In this document: piece by piece, positions 34,808 through 47,502 of the stretch
Layout: each line of letters begins with the position of its first letter
Position numbering within the stretch: the stretch's first letter is position 1
Source: Cyclina sinensis
Lineage: Eukaryota; Mollusca; Bivalvia; Venerida; Veneridae
Direction of reading: 5' to 3'
Assembly: GCA_012932295.1 (NCBI GenBank)
Contig: JAAONU010000001.1
Coordinates: forward strand, 29,326,921-29,390,920
DNA: 64,000 bases
Translations under genes and position numbers: made by a program
The notes under the pieces: generated by a model
Databases searched by the model: none
What the model was told of the DNA's origin: nothing
What the model saw: only the letters and a program-made list of their open reading frames with translations

Positions 34808-37800
34808 CAGTGACTGAGAAGAAGAGACCTACTGTCATTGCGAAGACTTTACTTGCTGGAGGTAATTTCCAATGTTTATTCTTTCTTGATTGTACTTAGC
34901 CTTCTTTATATCTTTTAGTTTTAGAAACAGCGATCACCACAGACGGACAGACAGATATACTGCTTCTTCTGAAGTATTTTATTGCTGTCTTACTAGTTGC
35001 TGAATACATTGACTAAGCAAAATGGTATTATTGTAATTCTTCAGTGCAAAGATACATTTATAAAAAGATTTTCGCACAAATTACAATCTTTCCACCACAA
35101 TGCTGATGGTTTAAGACTTCTCAGACATTAGATTTGTCAAATATGAAAGTACATTTAGATTCACAATTAAATATCTAACAGTTTAAACCCAAACTTGAAC
35201 AAACAGTGACAACTGTCAGTGAAACAATGGGGAAAAATTGAATGTATATAGATCTAACATCTGTACTGATGTTTGCATGTTGTAGTTCATATAAGCTATA
35301 AATTATAGCTTATATTATTAATATATATTATTTTGTTTGTTCTGTCTTGAAAATGCATGTTTACAGTCCATTATAAAATCTAACTTACTGTCTGTGTCAC
35401 ATTTATCAACATGTTTTGAAACATAACAGGTACTGGGTCCATTTACTGGTGTATTTTATTGAAGGTGTAGCAGGATGTTGTGCCAAGACTGTTGTAGCCC
35501 CACTAGACAGAGTGAAGATCCTCATGCAAGGTCACAACAAGCATTACAGACATACAGGTAACTTGTAGCATTACCAACAAACAGGTATCTTGTTTTAAGC
35601 GAAAAAACGAAAATGAAGATATGCGTTGAAAAGCACAGGGCTCACGCTGGCGTGCGCCAACGGAGCCAATGGCTCCAAATTGCGAAAATTGGCTCAAAAA
35701 AATCAAGATTGGCGAAAACACGCTAAAAGTATGACTTCCAACATTTTGGGAAATCCCCGAGTCAAAAAATAGAATGATTAGCTCAGATCGAGGCGGTTGA
35801 CTGGTTTTCCGATATCAATAGCGGTAAACTAGTAATAAATCAATAGATGCAGTACACGTGTTGTAATATCCGGTAATATACTTGTATCAGTTTGTGGCAA
35901 TTAACATATTAAATATGTGTCAAGTTGTTCGTGAACCAGTTAGCTCGATCATAGTCATTAATCACGGATGATTGTTTTACAAACAGCGGCTCAATCAAGT
36001 GATCATCGTTGGTACTTAGGTTTTTAAAAGATAAATAATGCGGTTGATGGGATTAAGTGGAAATGTTTGGTAGCAAACTGGAATAAATTCTTTCACACGT
36101 TTTCGGTACGTTTCTTTTAATTTTCATTGTCAGTAAAGGTAATTATGAAAGGTATTTTTTGAGTCAATGTACAAAGGTATATATACTGAATTTTTACGGA
36201 GGCTAATCAGATAGGCAAAAAATAAAAATATCATAAAGACTGCTCTCAGAAACTCTCTTTCTATCTCTTCTCTAGACAATCTCATGAAACTGATTGATGG
36301 ACGTCCTTGGCCAACTTTCCCTACAAGAGAGCTTTCAAACTCTGGTCCTCTGCCAAGTCCAGGCACATATTAAACTAACTTTCTCTCTTGTAGTGTATGA
36401 AACTCCATTCTCGTGGCTCTGCATTAGCTTGTATCATATGTAAATATAGTGTACTTTGATTTGTTACAGTGCATAAAAATATTATGATAAATAAATTATT
36501 TAATTTATATTGATTTGAGCTTATTTTTCAGTAGAAAAACACCAATTGTTTCAATCTGAGTCATTTTACTCGTCTGATAAAGAGCATAATGGTTCATAGT
36601 GCCTCAGAGAACACCATTTACAAATGAAATTTTAAAAAAGTTTCGATGCGGGAGGGATACTCCTCCTCACGCACCCACCCCCTTTTCCGCGTCGAAAATG
36701 TATCTGGCTCAAGCAAATTTTAACCCAGAGCTAGCCCTGGAAGCATTTATAGAGGCATTTTGTACCATACTGTGTACTTACTGAATCTATGACATTGAAG
36801 TGTAATGTTGTATGTAACACACTTTACTACAGTTTGACACCTTTTAAATATGCTCAAATGTTTTCCATGTTGCTTTTATTTGTATACAATGTGAAGGTTT
36901 ACATGAGGTTTACACATCAGCTTAGATCCAGCTGTTAGACAGTCGATAGTGTTGTCTCGAAAGCAGTCTGACTATCATTGTAATGGTCTCAGTTCAGGAG
37001 AAGGTGCAACGTGTTCATTTACTGGCACATTCAAAACTGATGGTTTTTAAACACCCAAAAGTAAAATGATTCACTTCAGCCTCACCAACATTCAAAAGTT
37101 TTTGGCAGATAATGAAACAAGTAATGATATTGCTGTCATGTTAGGGTACATACATAGGAATCGGAAACTCCTTTCCAGTATCTCAGGCTATCAGGATTTT
37201 GCATGAAGTTTTATGTAACCACTAATTGTGTTGCTTAAGTTAGACACCAGTAAATAGCTAGCAGTGATTTCTGTGACAGAAAACCTATAGTTTCTGCTTA
37301 TATGGACTTTTCAGTTATAAACTGTTTTCGTGTAAATTCTGACAAAACATTGACATGCTGAGGTGGGCCATGATGATGTGCAATGGACATTGGTTGGGGA
37401 CTTTAAATTGTGAGAAATACAATTGTAATTATAATTCAAGTGACTTTTTGGTATATTTCAGGAGTGTTCACATCATTGCAAGGTGTATATAACAAGGAAG
37501 GATTTTATGGACTGTATAAAGGCAACTATGTCCAGATGGTCAGGGTGTTTCCGTATGCTGCCATACAGTTTATGTCATATGAACAGTACAAAGTGGTATG
37601 TTCATGTTTAGTTTTGCTGTCTTGCTAGACTGTATGTATTATACAGGTTATTTATGTTCCTGTATTTCTCCTTACTTGTAAGTGTCCAAAAACTCAACTA
37701 TTCCATACTGTGTTGTAATGAAAAACTGTTGTTAATTTTCCCTGATGTTAAACACAAGGTCTCAAGATGAGTTAATGTAATCTTTACCCATTTTCGTGCT

Positions 37801-40800
37801 TTGTCACCTAAAAATGACCTTGACCGTTAACACCTCTTGTTAGAAGTTGTTGAAACTTGTCAGGGATGTTTCTTACATGAAACTCTACCAAGATTATTAA
37901 AAGACTTCCATTCCCATGTTTTACAAGGAGATTGTCTCTGATATTTCAATAATATTTTGTCTGATCCCAAAAAGCAATTCATATTTGACATGTGTCACAG
38001 TCTGTTCATAGTAGACTGTGACAAAGAGTGTTGAAATAGTGTCCTAGGGGTCACATTTTAACATAAACATTTAACATGAGTTATATAGTGAAATTTTGTA
38101 AACACTTTGTAGCATTGTCTGATATGCTCCTGGGATCATTATTGTTCCTGTTTTATGGGTCAGATGTTTAATATAGAAATTTGAGGAAAAATTCTTTCTC
38201 TGAAACCCAAAGGCCTAGAGCTAACATATTTGACATGCTTCATAGTCTAGTTGACCTTCATAAGATTTGCTTTGCCCCTAATGCCGTTATTGGCTATGCT
38301 CAAGCGGTTACATATTTTAGGAATATCTTATATACCTATAGGTTACAAGTAAAAATCAGTGGAAAATCTTATGAAGACTCTATAGGTCTAATTGTTAACT
38401 TAATCTTCATGAAACTTTGTCAGAGTATTTCTCATAATATCTCACAGAGGTTTTTTCAGAGGGAACTGGGTCACATTTGTTATCAAAGATGTTTGTAAGA
38501 TGATGTTTGACCATTATGTTTTCACTAAGAACCGTCATAGTGAGCAATATAGGTCCATCATGGCCCAGTTGTTTCTTTAATTTTGATTTATAATTACCAT
38601 AGCATTGCCATTATCATTTGCAACTGTTCTATGCAGGTGATCTTGGCCCTGAAAAAAGATTTGTCAAATATAAAAGTCAGTCAGTTTTTCTTCAGAAATC
38701 TTGAACTATTGACCTACATTTTTGTTTCTGTTTGGATGCAAATTAGGGCCATCATGACACTCTTGTCTGTATTATTCTTCAAGGAATTTTGGACCTGTAT
38801 AATACCAGTATGGTATCAGTTGTTATTTCATAGCTGTTAATTATCTGCCCTATAGTATACAAGACACCTAACTTAATGAAATGTGGACCTTCTAAATATC
38901 AGTGCCAGTAACTGTAACACTGATCAGCCCAGGGCCAGAAAATTGATATTGATATTGGCCCTCTTGTAGCTCATTTTGATTGGCTTGATTGGCCCTCTTG
39001 TAGCTAACTTTGATCAGGACTGAAAAATTGATACAGAATTCAGTTTTAAACTGTAGCCATTTTCTTTTCCAAGTGATAGCATCGAGTTTTAGAAAAAATC
39101 AGATTTTTCTATTGACTTTTATTCTGTTTAGCAGTACAAAGTGACTACCTAAAAAGGTTGTGTGTGGCCTGAGTACAGTATTTGTATGAATAGACCATTT
39201 GCTTTTTTCCCAACCTGTAACTCTCATGAATACAAGCAAATGACGGAAGATTCACAAATTTGTCAGAGGGTGAGCAAATTTATTGACAGTTGATGGTTAT
39301 GAAATGAAATCGTCATTTAATAATTGATTTGATAACACATAATACCTTTCTACATTTTTTTTATGTATCCAAGCTTAAGCACAGAGTTTACAAGAGCTAC
39401 TTGTATATTTCAGTTTCTACAAACAGCAACTCACCATGACCATCAACACTTAGTTCATTTGTGTTCAGGATCTCTAGCAGGTAAAGTTGTATAGATTTTG
39501 TTGTTGTTTTGATACTTCTGTAGTGATATAGAAACTGATCCCCTTTGTTAACTTTAATGATTGATTTTTGACCAGACTGTTTCTTCAGGGCCGTGTTTCT
39601 CCAATCAGTGTTTTTAGGGTTACTGCCCTTTGTTAATATTGAACTTATTTATTGTGCGAATCATTTTTCTAAGACCTTAAGAGACTTGAATAGAAATGAA
39701 TGGTAAGATCTTATAACAGAAGGGTGCAGTGCACATGGACGATAAATTCTATCTACTTATTAGGTCAGCTGAGCACCTGGTGAGATTTAGTGATCTGCCT
39801 TTTCCCATTGCCTGTCATGTATCATCAACATTTTAGCTTCTGAGCATTCTAAAGGCCATATTTTTTTTTATCAAGTACATAATGAACACCTCAGAATGTT
39901 TGCCCAAGTGATTTTTCTGTTGAGTTAAAAACTGGGTCATATGGGGTCAGAATCTAGGTCATAAGCTCAGATAAGTGATAAACTTTGTGAACACTCAGAA
40001 ATCTCATTTTGGTCAAATCTTAATGAAACTTGGTCAGAATATTTGTCTACACAAGTTTGAAACTGGGCTACAAGGAGCCAAAAACTGTGCCAGCAGCTCT
40101 GAAAAACCTTGTGAACACATGGGATGTCACATTTCTGATTCAGTTTTCACTGGACTTGGTCAGAATGTTTTTCTTGATGATCTCCTAGGAGATATTGAAA
40201 CTGGGTCACCTGCGATCAAATATAGGTCATCAGCTTAGGTAAATGGAAAACATGCAAACAACTTGGATGTATAATTTTAAATCTGTTTTCTCTAAACTTG
40301 GTCAGAATTTTTCTAGGTGGAAAGAGTAAAACTAGATCACCTGGAGTCAATAATCTAAACCACCAGCTCAAAGGGAAAGATTGTCAATACTTAGAAAGGT
40401 CTTGAGGAGTGTGTTACATTAATCAAAAGTTAGCTTCTAACTTAAAGTCTTATCTCTCTATGACAGATTATATTTGGTCATTGTGTTTTCAGTAAGGATA
40501 GTGATACTGAGGTAAACAATAAAGGGCCATCATGAGTCTCTTGTTAAGAATACAGACTTCAGATTAATGGCTTTTACCTGTTCTACTCAAGTGATTTAGG
40601 ATGTATGGCCTTCTTGTAAAGAGAATTGAGTTCATGAAAGATAGTATTTAACTTTTGTTACATCTTCCTAGGAATGACAGCTGTATTAGCCACATATCCA
40701 TTGGATGTGATGCGAGCCAGAATTGCTTTCCAGCTGAAAGGGGAACAACTGTACTATGGCGTTTTCGACACTGTCAGGACCATTTCTCGACAGGAAGGAA

Positions 40801-43800
40801 AGTGGGCACTATTTCGAGGCATTGTTCCCACCCTGCTTGGAATGGTCCCATATGGAGGTATGCATCGGATAAAAAATGTTATAAGCTACTTATCTGACAT
40901 ATTGTAAGTAATGCATATCAACAGCACATTGTCGTTATCATAGCAAGAAAATGATTCTGTCAGCAACAATTTGAAAGAAACAGCATGAACAATTTGAATG
41001 AATTGGAGACATAATATCAAAATCCTCCATTATTGGAAGAATAGAATCCTAATGGAAAGACATGTTTGATCCTAATATGGCAGAAGGCAGTGCCTTGTGA
41101 GAGTACTAATTTAGAAATATAATGGTTAATGCTGTCTGCTATGCTGACTGCTCCCAGCTGTTTTAACCCAGTCAGCAACTGAAGCAGTTTTGTAAGTTCC
41201 ATCGTTTTAATATTTTATATAAAATCTATTTGTCAGCAAGTTTATCTGGTGTGGATGAACCCACATGACTACTTTAGAGGCTTTGAAGTTTGATATACTC
41301 TCGGCAATAACAATTTTATTTCTCTCTGGTTGTTTCATTAAGACAACATTAAACTGTAATCATAAGATTGATTGCGTGAAGTCTGATATCAAGTCATACT
41401 CTACTCAAACATGAAAACTGGAGATGTGAACATGTAGGTTTGACAAAAACTTATAGCCATGGATAATCACAGATATCTTTAGCCCACTGATAGCTCAACA
41501 CATGCAGTTTGTTTCCTTATGATCAGGGAGAGGATTTTTGGACCTGTTCAGCTACTGGTATCAAACAATTATTACGAAGTAAAAAAAAAAAAAGCAATGT
41601 TTGAGTAAAGATGAGAAATACTGAGCAAAACCTTGATAAAAATATTGTAATAAACTGTGAAAATCAGCCTGGTTTTAAGAAGGGAACAAATGCATATGTT
41701 TTATGTTGTCACAGGCAATTTTTGCCAAGACTGAACCAGTGTCTGAAGGATTTCAGATATTTTAATGTTATTTTTAAGCATTGCTTCTATTCTTCAATTG
41801 TAACAGGTATGTCCTTCTACACATTCGAGACAACAAAAACATTCCTGTTGGACAATTTTCCTACTATATTTGGGAGCCCATGTCCCAAAAATACAGGTGG
41901 ATTGGTTCTCTCTCTTCCAGCTAAACTCCTGTGTGGAAGTCTTGCTGGGGCTACAGCACAGTCTATAGTGTAAGTATGGTAATGTATACTGTATATCTCA
42001 GGGCCGGATCCAGAAATTTTTGACTGGGGGGGGCTTGGGGGAAGGTACGGAAGGGGGTGTCCCCCTTCCGTATGGGAGGGGGGGGTTTGGGGGGCCTCCC
42101 CCAAGAAAATTTTCTAAAAAGGTGGTGTAAATGGCTCATTTTGGTGCGTTTTAGGCATACGAATATAATGAAATTTGTGTGAGAATTAAAAAGAAATATA
42201 ATGGTATTTTTTTAAATGTTCAGCTAAAGCAAAAAATAAAATACGGTATGACATGTTTTAACTTATTTTATATTTATAGAGTCCTCTGAAACGAATAATT
42301 TATCCATAAATTAATTGGAATAGCAAATAAAAATGTCATCACAATATCATCATAATCATACCATAATCATACTTATTCATTAAAATCATTAAATAAGCAT
42401 CACAAATTCAATCATCATTATCATCACCATGGTTGTGAGGATTTGATATGGCCCACAAAACAGATAGTCATCGCATACTTTTTGACAAATAGGCAAATTT
42501 AAATCAATATCAAAGTGAGTCATCAATGCCAAAAACTCAAAACTGTTGAACAATGATCATTATAAAAATTCAAATGCCATTTTTATGGAATCTAAGGTAC
42601 TACAGGAAACAGTGAAAAAGCTGCCTCATCAACAGTCATGGTCAGCAGGCGCTCATTTAAAAACTTTATCAAATACGTCAAGGTTAAAAGACGCTTGAAA
42701 ACTATACATCATGATCAGTCTGGAGAACTCTCGGATAATCCGTGCCACCGAATATACGGTACATTGGTATAATATACACAGCTATAAAGTTGCGAACACG
42801 TTATCAGTTGTTACGTAATATTGCATGACCGTTGCAAATTGGAAGGCTGACTGTGTTTCTGTTACGAGGTGAAAAGACCTGAAAAAATATTTTAGGGTCT
42901 TTAAAAATGAGCCCTTTTATTTTTTTTACAAACGGGCCAGCTGGGGGGGCTTGAGCCCCATAAGCCCCCCCGGTAAATCCGTGCCTGTATCTTTAAATCA
43001 CTGAAAACAATGAAGTTTTTGAAGTTTTGGTACCTTGGCTGGAGTTTTGTTGAAATATAAATAGAAAAGAAAAGTACAGTTTTATTTTTTTTAAAAATCA
43101 TTCACTCTCACATAGATATGAATAGTAAAAACAAAAAAACAGAAAATATATCATATATTTTATTTGACATCACAGTAATGAAGTTCACAGTTCAGAAATC
43201 AAAATTATGAAACACAGGTATGTTTGGTAAAACATTGCCTTGGTTAGTTTTGATAAACTTGTATGATAAAAATTATTCAACTGACTAACATCCTTGTGTG
43301 TTTATGAAAGGCATACTATCTGACATAAAATCATTATTTTTCTCTGTAGATATCCTTTGGATGTTGTTAGGAGGAAAATACAACTGTCTACAATGTTATG
43401 TGAACCTCATAAATATACAGAGTAAGTACCACGGTGTTTTTCATTTACATTAGACAGATGAAATACAAAAAATAAACATTGTAGATAAATATAATGACAT
43501 GCCCTCTCAAAAAAATCCTCTCAGTTGTACATTGTTTATCATACTGTGAAAAACCTGTATCATAGTTAGCCAGGATAAACAATTTTGTTAATCACTTCCT
43601 GAAGACTGGTTTCCTAATCACTCCCTGAAGACTGGTTTCCTAATCACTCCCTGAAGACTGGTTTCCTAATCACTCCCTGAAGACTGGTTCCCAGATCTGA
43701 GCAAAATAAGCTTATATCATCAAAATATTGCTGTGTTACTGAAACATTGTGTTTGTTTATAATAATGGTACACAGTAGGCTTGTATTTGTTTTGAGAATT

Positions 43801-44032
43801 ACCTCCCTTGGACCATAAAGAATTAAAATTATCAAAACTGTTATTTTTGTTTTTCAGTAAATCTTTGTGGACAATTCTAAAGACAGTTTATCATGAACAT
43901 GGCATAAAGAATGGATTATACCGTGGTATAACCATAAACTATTTACGTGTTGTGCCAATGACAGCAGTATCATTTACTGTGTTTGAGACGATGAAACAAA
44001 TACTGGGGTTGGATACAGGTGTCTCAAGATGA
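34795..44032 (+). CDS. SLC25A16: Mitochondrial carrier, SLC25A16 (Graves disease carrier) orthologue, 8 coding exons, 318 aa
   Basis: Inner-membrane mitochondrial carrier; the family (yeast Leu5 relatives) is linked to coenzyme A import into the matrix. Coding exons: 34795-34861, 35465-35557, 37462-37595, 39414-39480, 40672-40857, 41807-41969, 43350-43421, 43858-44032. They join in frame to 957 bp including TGA, and every intron is GT-AG. Three ~100-residue repeats carry the carrier signature: PLDRVK (residues 35-40), YPLDVMR (129-135) and YPLDVVRRK (238-246). Each is followed by a matrix-loop EG or HG motif (KEGFYGLYKG, QEGKWALFRG, HEHGIKNGLYRG). AGCCAKT and HNKHYRHTGVF in repeat 1 match SLC25A16 better than SLC25A42. 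Human SLC25A16 is 332 aa, so the length fits with a slightly short N-terminus. ATG 34795 is the first in-frame Met after an in-frame TAA at 34759. Introns 1, 2, 4 and 5 follow phase-1 glycine codons. A strong acceptor at 34641-34642 suggests an additional upstream noncoding exon. Orthology assigned from remembered family features. Confidence 0.93.
37790..38575 (+). repeat. Diverged core-repeat element in SLC25A16 intron 3
   Basis: Repeated 'TGAAACTTGTCAGG'/'ATGAAACTTTGTCAGAG' and 'CCCAAAGGCCTAGAGCT' blocks end at GAGCAATATAGGTCCATCATGGCC (about 38541). This terminal motif is shared with elements near 40.5, 46.2, 49.3 and 59.4 kb. The 105-codon frame from 38181 lies inside it and is not supported as a gene. 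Confidence 0.55.
39770..40545 (+). repeat. Diverged core-repeat element in SLC25A16 intron 4
   Basis: About four ~130-bp units share 'AAACTTGGTCAGAAT', 'GAAACTGGGTCA' and 'AGGTCATCAGCT'. The right end reads AACAATAAAGGGCCATCATG (about 40516). Same family as the intron-3 element; no coding signal. Confidence 0.55.
41999..42987. mobile_element. ~989-bp hAT-like nonautonomous element in SLC25A16 intron 6
   Basis: The left end reads CAGGGCCGGATCCAG followed by a G-run and CTTGGGGG. The right end, reversed, reads CAGGCACGGATTTACC followed by a G-run and CTTATGGGG. CAGGG/CAGGC ends with G-rich subterminal blocks are typical of hAT-type MITEs common in animals. The flanks (GTATATCT and TATCTTTA) do not give a clean 8-bp duplication, so superfamily and exact right border are uncertain. 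No transposase frame is seen. Confidence 0.6.
43591..43690. repeat. 26-bp tandem repeat, 4 copies, SLC25A16 intron 7
   Basis: CTGAAGACTGGTTTCCTAAT recurs at 26-bp spacing from about 43599 to 43690; the last copy is altered (GGTTCCCAG). Confidence 0.85.
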
Positions 44033-44124
44033 TGCTTCAGGTATCCTAGTCATTTAGTTAATACAAGATTGTTCCGTGTTTCTGTTTAAATTCAGGAATA
44101 CTAATTCATTATGTTATTTATCAT

Positions 44125-44480
44125 GGTCATGTGACATGGCAGGAATTGTGAAGTAGAAATTATTTTTAACATTACCAGTGTGACCATCATGTGACATGGC
44201 AGGAATTGTGAAGTAGAAATTATTCTTACATAACCAGTGTGATCATGTGATATGGCAGGAATCGTGAAGTAGAAATTATTTTTAACATTACCAGTGTGAC
44301 CATGTGACATTGCAGGAATTGTGAAGAAGAAATTATTCTTACATACCCAGTGTGATCATGTGATATGGCAGGAATTGTGAAGTTGAAATTATTCTTAACA
44401 TTAACAGTGTGACCATGTGACATGGCAGATATTGTGATGTAGAAATTATTTCGTAACATTACCAGTGTGACCATGTGTTC
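44125..44480. repeat. 56-60-bp tandem repeat, 6 copies, just after SLC25A16
   Basis: GTGACATGGCAGGAATTGTG recurs at 44131, 44191, 44247, 44304, 44360 and 44417 with small changes. It starts about 100 bp after the stop codon, so it probably lies in the 3' UTR. Minus-strand frames with repeated 'ISTSQFLPCHM' come from it. Confidence 0.85.
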
Positions 44481-47400
44481 ATCAGCAAAGTGATGAGTGA
44501 CTGTGAAACAGTTCCAAGTACTATACAATACAGAAGCTTATTACACTTTTTTACATTCACCCATCAGTTTGTGTTCTTCCATTTTAGTCAATACAGTTGA
44601 CTGCAAGCTTTGTTAAGATCTGTTGTAGCCCTTTTAAAGAAAACCCTTATCTTTTTATTTGCTTATCATAATGTTTAACCTCAAGAAAGGTTTTAATAGT
44701 CTTAACAGAATGGTTGAAGAAATTATGTCTGTAAGCAACAATTCAAGATTTACCATAGAGCAATGGCTGTCATCAATTTCATCAATTGTCCTTTGATTTC
44801 CATCTTTCTAGATCATGGAATGTTCAACATTGATTTCATAAAATGAAAACTGTTGTATAACAGTACTGCAGGGTCTTTTATAATAAATGATTGTGCTGTT
44901 TCACTTCCATTCATCCATCCCTTAGTGGTACAATTTCGTACTTTTAAAAATATTCAGTTGTATAACATCTGTATTAGATATATTTCATATCAACAGAAAA
45001 ACAACTACTCTCACTGAAGAAGTATTATAAGGATGTAAACATGACTTTATTTCAACTCTTATTTTTTTAAATGACTTAATGCATTTTGTTTTAACAGATA
45101 TTTTAATGCTTAAAAGAATCTTGTTAATCACTATCCAACATGAAAGGATATTTTAAAGGGTTTTAATATAAATTCATAGGGAGTATAATTATTTTTTAAC
45201 AAAGGGCTCTTCCCATATAATAATCCGTCCCAGGAAGGCAAAACAAGGTCAACTATAATATGACTGTCATGATTAAGAGTCAGACATTTTTGAAATTTTA
45301 TTCTAATGAGAAGTTTAAAAAAAAATACATAGAATCATCATTTAATACAGTAGCTCATTTAGTCTTTTTTCTTTATTTGTCTTAGTCAAAACTATATGAT
45401 GCTGACAGTTTTGGTACGTTTATTTTCCTTAAAAAGTTAAAAAATGTGAAAGGTTAAAAACAGGATTTTTGTTTCCCACAAAATAAATGGCTCTAGATAA
45501 GAAACATTTTAAAGTTTGAAGATACTTTTTACAGTACATAGATTTTTAACACATTCTCAACATTTATAGGTGTCAAGAATAAAAAAAAAAGTATTTGCTG
45601 TCAGTTTGATTATAAGTCAATGACTTAAAGTTGAGAATCTTATCTTGACTGTCAAACGTGAGACAAAATCAGTCTTAATTGAGAGGTTTTGATTCTGTTT
45701 CAGTCCAGCATAATATATAAGATCAATATTGTTTAACACTATTACTGTTTGCAGGGTTGATTTTGTTTGTTTGAGTATAACACCCTCTAATGGTCAAAGT
45801 TAAATCAAGCAGCCAGAAAAGACCTGTGCTAGACTCCTGTCCTCCATAAGGAACTGTCAAAAAGTGATGTCTGCCATTGAGGCTTACATTTGCATACTTT
45901 TGTATTTTTCTTCATTACACTGCAAATATTGTTTTATTCGTAAGATTTTACACCTGTCTTGCAGTTATATTGTCTAGTTATTCTAAAAAACAAAACATTC
46001 ACTCTATTTACATGCAGTGACATCAGACTATATAAAGAATCTGCTATACTTAAGGTCTTTGATTTTAAGAACAATTCTAATTGTCCAGTTCGAAATTCAA
46101 AATTGATTTAAGGTCTGCTAGCTTTTATTTATAACCAAATTCAATCATGCCTTAGATTATTTAGAATTGGATTTCCGTGACACTGGACTTGTCATTTTGA
46201 GTAGTTGTACTCAGATGAGTGAATATGAGCTATCTTGGCCTTGTTTTTTGTGTCGCCTGACTATAACCAGGGGTGAATAGATCTCATTGTGGGGAGGTGC
46301 AGTGCCCAAGAACCGTAACTCTCTTCCGTATTTTTGAGTTATTGCCCTTTGTAATTTTTCATACATAATTCTTGTCCGGGGCCTTTAAATTCCCCATTCG
46401 GTAGAAAAAAAAGTTGCATAACTGGTATGCTATCGTTAGGTGTAGAGTTCTAGTTTATAATTATAAATGATGAAATAAGCCGCCACAGTTCATATTTAAA
46501 GCTGTTCTGTGGTATGGGGAAACATTGTAAGTCTGTCTGTTAGCAATTTACTGTGTGGATTACTCATCCTACAGTTTCCATCTGATTGAAATGAAACTTT
46601 CAACACATTATCTTTGTGAAAGGGAACTAATGCATTGTATTTTATTTCAAAAGGATAAACTGGAGATATCAGCCCTTGGTTATATCTGTAATAAAATTCT
46701 GGTGCAGATAATTCCTCTTACAGCATTCACAATACTGAAATAAACAACTTGCTTCACATTACATGTATCTACATGAAGAGTTGTTGTCTGCACTTGGGTG
46801 TAAAATTGTTAGACCAGTACCAAGAAAGCAGCTCACAGGAGAAATGAAAATTGTCCATGAGGGAACTGGATAGGAGAAATGATGTTTTGGGAAAAAGGCA
46901 CTGTATTGATAAATAAAGCAGTATGTTGAAACACTATAGTGGAAGTTTTAAATGTAACCTGATTACTACATGTCTTTCTGAAGAAATCCCCTGCTTTTAG
47001 AGCTGTTAGATGGCTCTGTCTTGTGATACGCTTTGTTAAACTTGACAAACTGTCACTCCTGTATAGTGTTTTAGTAGCAGTCTCTGTTGAAGTAAATTGA
47101 TACATTACTTTGAATTGAAGTCTGCTCTATATTTTTACTGAAAAAATTATTTCTTACAGTTTATATCAGTAGATACTATATGTGCATAGTTTTATTTTGC
47201 ATTTTTTACTGTTATAAATAATATTATTCTAAGACTTCTGTTTGGAATGTCTAACAACTTTTACTGCATTGTATTGATAAATGTGCCATGTTTAACAACC
47301 TGTAAGATTTCATTTCATGTAAACTTGTTCTGTTTTATTGGTGTGCATTGATCTCTGGTTGAGCTTTCTGTTTCACAATTAGCACAGTTAAAGGTTTTCT

Positions 47401-47502
47401 TTTCACTGAAGGGTTTGACCTGTTTTGTTGTCATAGACAGGGATTCTCACAAACAAGATGGAAAACTGGTTATGACAAACTTAAATCTCTTACTGCATTT
47501 AT
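44481..47502. other. Downstream flank of SLC25A16
   Basis: Probably 3' UTR at first, then AT-rich intergenic DNA. 46195-46250 carries a degraded element end (CTCAGATGAGTGAATATGAGC). 46280-46400 resembles a dispersed mollusc repeat. The transcript end cannot be placed because many AATAAA sites exist. Confidence 0.45.

Noticed and set aside
36130..36366. 78-codon minus-strand frame in intron 2 (PGLGRGPEFESSLVGK)
   Set aside because: No splice context or known family; the intron lies within a well-supported opposite-strand gene, and nearby sequence looks repeat-derived.
36600..36720. GC-richer patch in intron 2 (DTPPHAPTPF reading)
   Set aside because: Resembles a fragment of a dispersed transposon, but too short and decayed to name.
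38181..38498. 105-codon frame in intron 3
   Set aside because: Lies in a dispersed core-repeat element.
41611..41806. N-terminal extension of the exon-6 frame
   Set aside because: It is intron 5 read through; the acceptor AACAG at 41802-41806 and carrier homology start the exon at 41807.
44101..44528. Minus-strand frames with repeated ISTSQFLPCHM units
   Set aside because: By-product of the 56-60-bp repeat behind SLC25A16.
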